This document shows, piece after piece, positions 58,874 to 64,000 of a stretch of 64,000 bases of DNA. The position numbers were made by a program, and so were the translations under genes. A model generated the notes under the pieces. The model ran no database searches. It worked only from the letters and a program-made list of their open reading frames with translations, and was not told the DNA's origin. The stretch comes from Rhizopus arrhizus. Its lineage: Eukaryota > Mucoromycota > Mucoromycetes > Mucorales > Rhizopodaceae. The stretch is taken from contig JAKZZE010000008.1 in assembly GCA_024220505.1 (NCBI GenBank), positions 1,116,001 through 1,180,000 of the forward strand, given 5' to 3'. The stretch's first letter is position 1. The number at the start of each line of letters is the position of its first letter.

Positions 58874-61800
58874 ATGAGTGGAGGTAATATTAAGGTCGTT
58901 GTACGTTGTAGACCTTTAAACTCTCGAGGTAAATAGGAAACTATGCAAAATTCAATAGATACTTACAAGACATACAACAGAAAAGGCTCGAGGAGCTACA
59001 AGCCTTATTCGAATGGAAGGAAATAAAACTATCATCACGAAACCAGCAACTCAGGGACCAAAACCGATGCCAGAAGAAGTAAAGGCATTCACATTTGATA
59101 AATCTTATTGGTCTGCCGATGTCAATGACCCAGATTATGCAGATCAAGAGTGTGTTTATAATGACCTTGGAAAAGAATTGTTGGATCACGCATTCGAAGG
59201 ATATAATTGTTGTATTTTTGCATGTCAGTTCAAAAACGTAAAATGACGTTTTTTCCGTTTATTTTATTAAAAAAATTTAATTTTATATTAAAAAAAAATA
59301 GATGGTCAAACGGGCTCTGGAAAATCATATTCGATGGCAAGTACAATGATTGTATTGATTTATAGAGATTAACATAATGTATTAGGTGGGTTATGGCGAA
59401 GACAAAGGTATCATACCAAGAACATGCTCAGAATTATTCGACCGCGTAGCACAAAACAGGACAGACACAAAAGATTTTCGAGTGGAAGTATCTTATATCG
59501 AAATTTATAATGAAAAAGTAAAAGACTTGTTAAATCCAAGTAATAAAGCCAACCTTAAAGTAAGAGAACATCCTGTATTGGGTCCTTATGTTCAAGACCT
59601 TTCTCGTTTGGCTGTCAGCTCTTTTAAAGACATTGATCAATTGATGGATGAAGGAAATAAGGCTAGAACGGTCGCTGCTACCCAAATGAACGCAACCTCT
59701 TCCCGTTCCCACGCAGTATTCACCATCTTTGTCACTCAACGTATTCAAGATCCAACCACAAAACAAACGGCTGAGAAAGTGGCCCGTATTAGGTAATAAG
59801 AGAGGATGTACACTATCCATTGTATACTAAGCCCAAAAATTCATAGTTTGGTTGATTTGGCTGGTAGTGAAAGAGCCAACAGTACCGGAGCAACAGGTGT
59901 TCGTCTCAAGGAAGGCGCCAATATCAATAAATCGTTAACAACCTTGGGTAAAGTCATTGCTGGTCTTGCTGACCAAGCCTCGGCTGAACCTAAAAAGGGC
60001 TCCAAAAAAGCAAAAGATGCTTCACATATACCTTTTCGTGACTCTGTAAGATTCCATTTGATTCATTTGCCATGAAAAACTTATTGTAATCAACCGTAGG
60101 TATTAACTTGGTTACTCAAAGACTCCTTGGGTGGTAACTCAAAGACATGTATGATTGCCGCCATTTCACCAGCAGATTATGATGAGACGCTCAGTACACT
60201 ACGTTATGCTGATCAAGCCAAGAAGATCAAGACCAAGGCTGTGGTGAATGAAGACCCGAGTGCAAAGGCAATGCGTGAATTGAAGGACGAAGTAGAAGCA
60301 CTTCGCCAGGCATTGATGGTTTATGCCCCTGCTGAAGTAGAAAAGATCACAGCCACTGCTAAAGGAAAGAAATCTTCAGCCAAACCATCCACAACATCAT
60401 CCACCGCAGCAGCTTCCAGCAGTACTGCAGTAGCCACACCCTCAGCCAATTTGAAATCTTCAGTTGTATTCACGGATGCCTCTGGTAAGACAACACAGTT
60501 GACTAAGGAAGAGATGGTTGAACAGCTGCAGACAACCGAGAAACTGCTGGGCGAATTGAACGAGACGTGGGAAGAAAAATTACAGAATGCAGAAAAGATT
60601 CACCAGGTGAGAGAAGAGTCACTGAAGAGTCTGGGTATCACCATCGAAAAGAATCAGGTCGGTCTGTATACACCCAAAGAAATTCCTTATTTGATCAATT
60701 TGAACGAAGATCCGTTGATGTCCGAATGTTTAATGTACAATATTAAACCTGGTATCACCCATGTCGATCGTTTTATAGAAGATTGCGAGACAGCAAGCAC
60801 TCGAGCGGATGGTGAATATGTCATTAGATTGAGCGGCTCCAACATTGAGGATAATCACTGTTATTTTGAAAATTCGAATGATTCAGTCATTTTGTATCCC
60901 AGAGAAGGTTGTACGACCATGGTCAATGGTTTACGTATCTCAGAACCCAAGAAGCTCAAGAGCGGTTACCGTATCATCTTGGGTGACTATCATGTATTCA
61001 GATTCAATAACCCAGGTGAAGCCAAAAAAGAGCGTGAGAGCATGATCTTGACAGAAAGCATCGTTCGACCGGAAAGTAGAGGACCTCCTTCACCCGTTTC
61101 ACCCTCTGAAGAACGAGAGATGACAATGTCTCCGCCCTTAGCTTCTGAAGTAATGGATTGGAACTTTGCTCGAAGGGAGGCCATGTTGAATACCTACATC
61201 AACGATCCTAATTTCAACAACTTTACCGATCAGGATCTCGATAAACTCTTTGATGAAGTAGCCAAAGTACGCGTGTTACGCAAACGTCAATCTACAGGCT
61301 CCGACACACTTTCCCGCCGAACTTCATCCTCCTCTGTTCGGAAAAGTGTTTATTCAACCACGGCCTCCTCGGTCTTTTTGGATGATGATGGATACTACAC
61401 GACAGATTCGAGTACCATTTCTTCTTTATCAGAAGATGAACTTGCACACTTGGATAGTAAACAGGTGCAGGAATACGAACACCACCGCAGAAAGTATGAA
61501 GCCAAGCTACGTCGTCTGTCCCGCCGCTTTTCCGCAACTCCGGCCTTGATGTTTTCGCCTCGTGAGATCGCACTTGGCAAGAAGGTCATTGCCCACTGGA
61601 AGAGAATGAGAAATGTGACGATGGCACAAGTGATTTTAAGAAACGACATTTATGTCCAACAAGCAAACCAGCTGGCCAAGCAATCCAACAAGGATGTCTT
61701 TTATCAATTCGCTATTGTCTATCACGACGATTTCATCTCATCCTCTCACTGGGAAGCCGCTAGCTCATCCCATCACCGATGCGGCATTGATACTGATTTG

Positions 61801-63915
61801 CTCAAGGAAAAGAAGCCGTGTGTGGGCATACAGGTGATTGATTACAAGCATCAGTCGACCTATATTTGGTCCGTAGAAAAATTTGCTACTCGTCTTCGAC
61901 ACCTTCAAGGCTTAAATTTTGTCACAGACTCAAAAAAGCACCTCAAGGGAGATGATTTGTTTTATAATTCCAACGTGCCTTCTTATGTCTTGGTCGGATT
62001 GGCCAAGGTGCCTCTTAAAAACTTGGCAACGCAAGTGCCTGTAGAAAATCAAGTCTCAGTTCACTGTAGGAGCACAGGACGTTTGATGGGTAAGCTCAAG
62101 GTTCTGATTGCTCCGATCGCAAGGTCTGTCAGGAACCCCAATCGTTCTGAGGGAAGTGAAGATGGCCACTTTTCCTTTGACGAAGAAAACCCTCGTGACC
62201 TGTTACACATCGGACAGCAATTGGTCTTTGAGATCTCTATTGTTGACATGACCGGGTTGGATCCCAAGCTCTTTTCTCGGGTCCATGCCCAATTCCGTCT
62301 GTCTAGTTTTGGAAACAATCTGGAGGGTGTGTTTGCGTCAGATTCTATGGAAAACAGCCAGGAGGATAAAGCGATCGAGTTCAATTATCACCAGACGCTG
62401 TCCATGGCAATCACGGAAGAGATGCTTGATATCATCCATGAAAAAGACATTGTATTTGAGGTTTACGGTAAACCAAAGAAAGCTTATCTCGATTCGCTCA
62501 TGATCTCAACCGAGCCACAGCAACAAGACGACGAGAACAAGGCCATCATTCCCCCCAAGCGGTCGCAAGATGTGCTTGCACGTATTCAGATATGTGAGAT
62601 CACACCCGAAGGAGACTACAAACATGTCCCAATCGAATCCAACGAACGCAACAGTGGTATCTTTTCACTTCAGCAAGGACAGCAACGACGTCTGATTCTC
62701 TCTCTCGAACATGCAACAACACAACCCGAATTGAACCTCGAACGCATCGTGGAGGTCAGGCTGGGCCATGTTCGTTTGGTGGACATGAAGGGCCGAGTGA
62801 TCGAGTCCCCACCCTCTGCTCAATCCGATATAGTCTTGAAACTCATTGATTCCAAGCGCAATTCTCAAGCAAGCGAGACAGATTATCAAAAGCTAAAGGC
62901 CGAGTGCTCCTGGGATAGCTCGTTACACGATACACGCTTGCTGAACGCTGTGACTTTGAATGCTCACAAGGTGCTCTTGACCCTGACCTTTGTCGTGCGC
63001 AACCAAAGCCAACGCGAGATCAAATTTGAAAAGGAAATCGCGGTTCACATCAAGGATCACAACAAGGCTGTGAGCATCAAGAAGAAGACGTCCAACCAGA
63101 ATAATAACAAGCGAGGCTCCTCTATTCTCAATTTCTTTTCCATCAAATCAGGCCATGCCAAGGCACATGTGTCTTGTATCTATGTAGTGGATTATCATGC
63201 AGAACTCTTTGGTATTCAGGATATCTGTAAGCAAGACTTACCCTCGCGTATCTTGAGTGTCTATGACAACCATCGACAAAAGATGTTGCAAAGAGAAGAG
63301 GTCGAAGCAACACGATACAGGTTATATCTTGATGATCAGTTGGATCGATTATGTAATGAAAGCACCGTCGATCCTTCTACGATCGCTCAACCTAATCTGG
63401 AGCATGTGTTGGCCCTTTGGAAGAAGAAGGATAAGGAATTACCACCGGCTACTGCCAATCCTACGATTCGAAGATGGGCTCCTCGTGTTCATCAGATCTT
63501 GATGAATGAGCACACGATTGCTAAAAAGGGATTTTTGCATCGCAAGAATGATTCAGAGGGCAAAGAATGGGAAAAGTTTTGGTGTGTGCTTGTAGGGTAA
63601 AGGATAAGAAATGAAGATGAAAAAAAAAGGGACTAACTGTTGTTGATAGAAATTATATGTTTATGTATGAGGATCAATCAGAAATACATGAAGCTGATGT
63701 GATTCACATAAGAAATGTACATAAAGAAGATGGCAATACGATGGTAAGGAAACATAGAAACACATAGTTCCAATGCTAATTTTCAATAATAGAAATCAAA
63801 GACTTTTTTCACAATTGATACCCTTTATACTTCGCATACACTTCAGGCGCAAGATAATGCTACCATGATTGAATGGGTGAACATGATTGATAAATTGTCG
63901 CGCTTCTATGGTTAA
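58874..63915 (+). CDS. UNC104: Kinesin-3 motor (Unc104/KIF1A type)
   Basis: Plus-end-directed microtubule motor carrying endosomes and vesicles. Eight exons give 1,550 residues: 58874-58928, 58981-59223, 59302-59336, 59386-59792, 59847-60045, 60100-63596, 63650-63743 and 63793-63915. The motor domain comes first (residues 1-375) with [15 protein letters not shown]-loop [23 protein letters not shown] and [15 protein letters not shown], all intact. A neck helix and short coiled coil follow. Then come an FHA domain (about 520-620, with [14 protein letters not shown]), KIF1B-like and DUF3694 regions, and a C-terminal PH domain (from [20 protein letters not shown] to residue 1,548). That is the full kinesin-3 layout. 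Intron 3 is GC-AG (donor ATG|gcaagt). Confidence 0.97.
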
Positions 63916-64000
63916 GGCTCTTTATATAATTTATTAGATATTATGCTTATGTATTTTTAACATGCCCATTTACCTACTCTTATATATTGTATACTTCATA

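Noticed and set aside
1..64000. tRNA genes and CRISPR arrays
   Set aside because: No B-box-like ggttcgaatcc with a matching acceptor stem and no spaced short direct repeats were found on either strand.

Overview
The window is nuclear DNA of an early-diverging fungus, most likely Mucoromycota (Mucorales-like). Intergenic DNA is AT-rich, genes are compact and carry many introns of about 45-80 nt, and the protein-coding genes are conserved fungal housekeeping genes. They are interrupted by LINE (non-LTR) and Tc1/IS630-type transposon relics of the kind seen in Mucorales. No tRNA, rRNA or CRISPR array was seen. All exon models below were spliced by eye from GT-AG (or noted exceptional) junctions and checked for frame continuity; unresolved junctions are stated.

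Layout. 1-5.7 kb is a transposon graveyard: a ~3-kb element with 325-bp inverted ends holding a LINE fragment and a Tc1-like relic, then a 5'-truncated LINE with a poly(A) tail. 5.9-21.3 kb is gene-dense: dolichol kinase (SEC59), mitochondrial release factor 1, DCP2, a TLC-domain membrane protein, importin-11/Kap120, a PP1-motif protein, Nup54 and a tail-anchored coiled-coil protein. 21.3-24.5 kb is decayed. 24.5-30.6 kb holds a SAM methyltransferase and a GC-rich adenylation-carrier-reductase enzyme. 32.6-33.7 kb holds one unknown gene. 33.7-40.2 kb is a second transposon nest: a LINE whose 5' end is fused to a U6 snRNA fragment, a younger LINE inserted in it with a 15-bp target duplication, and an IS630-type transposase. 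42.2-53.9 kb is gene-dense again: ThrE/Prm10 transporter, eIF1A, U11/U12-35K (SNRNP35), a helical-repeat protein, a Ppz-type phosphatase, CLIP-170, a Ysa1-type Nudix hydrolase and MED8. 54.2-57.3 kb is another long-TIR transposon, and 58.9-63.9 kb encodes a kinesin-3 (Unc104/KIF1A).

The most coherent biological signal is the minor (U12-dependent) spliceosome. The window encodes its specific 35K subunit, and DCP2 contains a textbook AT-AC U12-type intron whose removal restores the conserved decapping-enzyme sequence. Most well-studied fungi have lost this machinery. The second notable item is the U6 snRNA piece joined to a LINE just upstream of its first ORF.

Functionally the genes serve separate cell-biology tasks: RNA processing and decay (SNRNP35, DCP2), translation (eIF1A, mitochondrial RF1), nuclear transport (importin-11, Nup54), transcription (MED8), microtubule transport (CLIP-170, kinesin-3) and ER glycosylation (dolichol kinase). 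They are neighbours but not a pathway cluster. Several pairs are divergent with very short shared promoters: MRF1/DCP2, 162 bp; eIF1A/SNRNP35, 140 bp.
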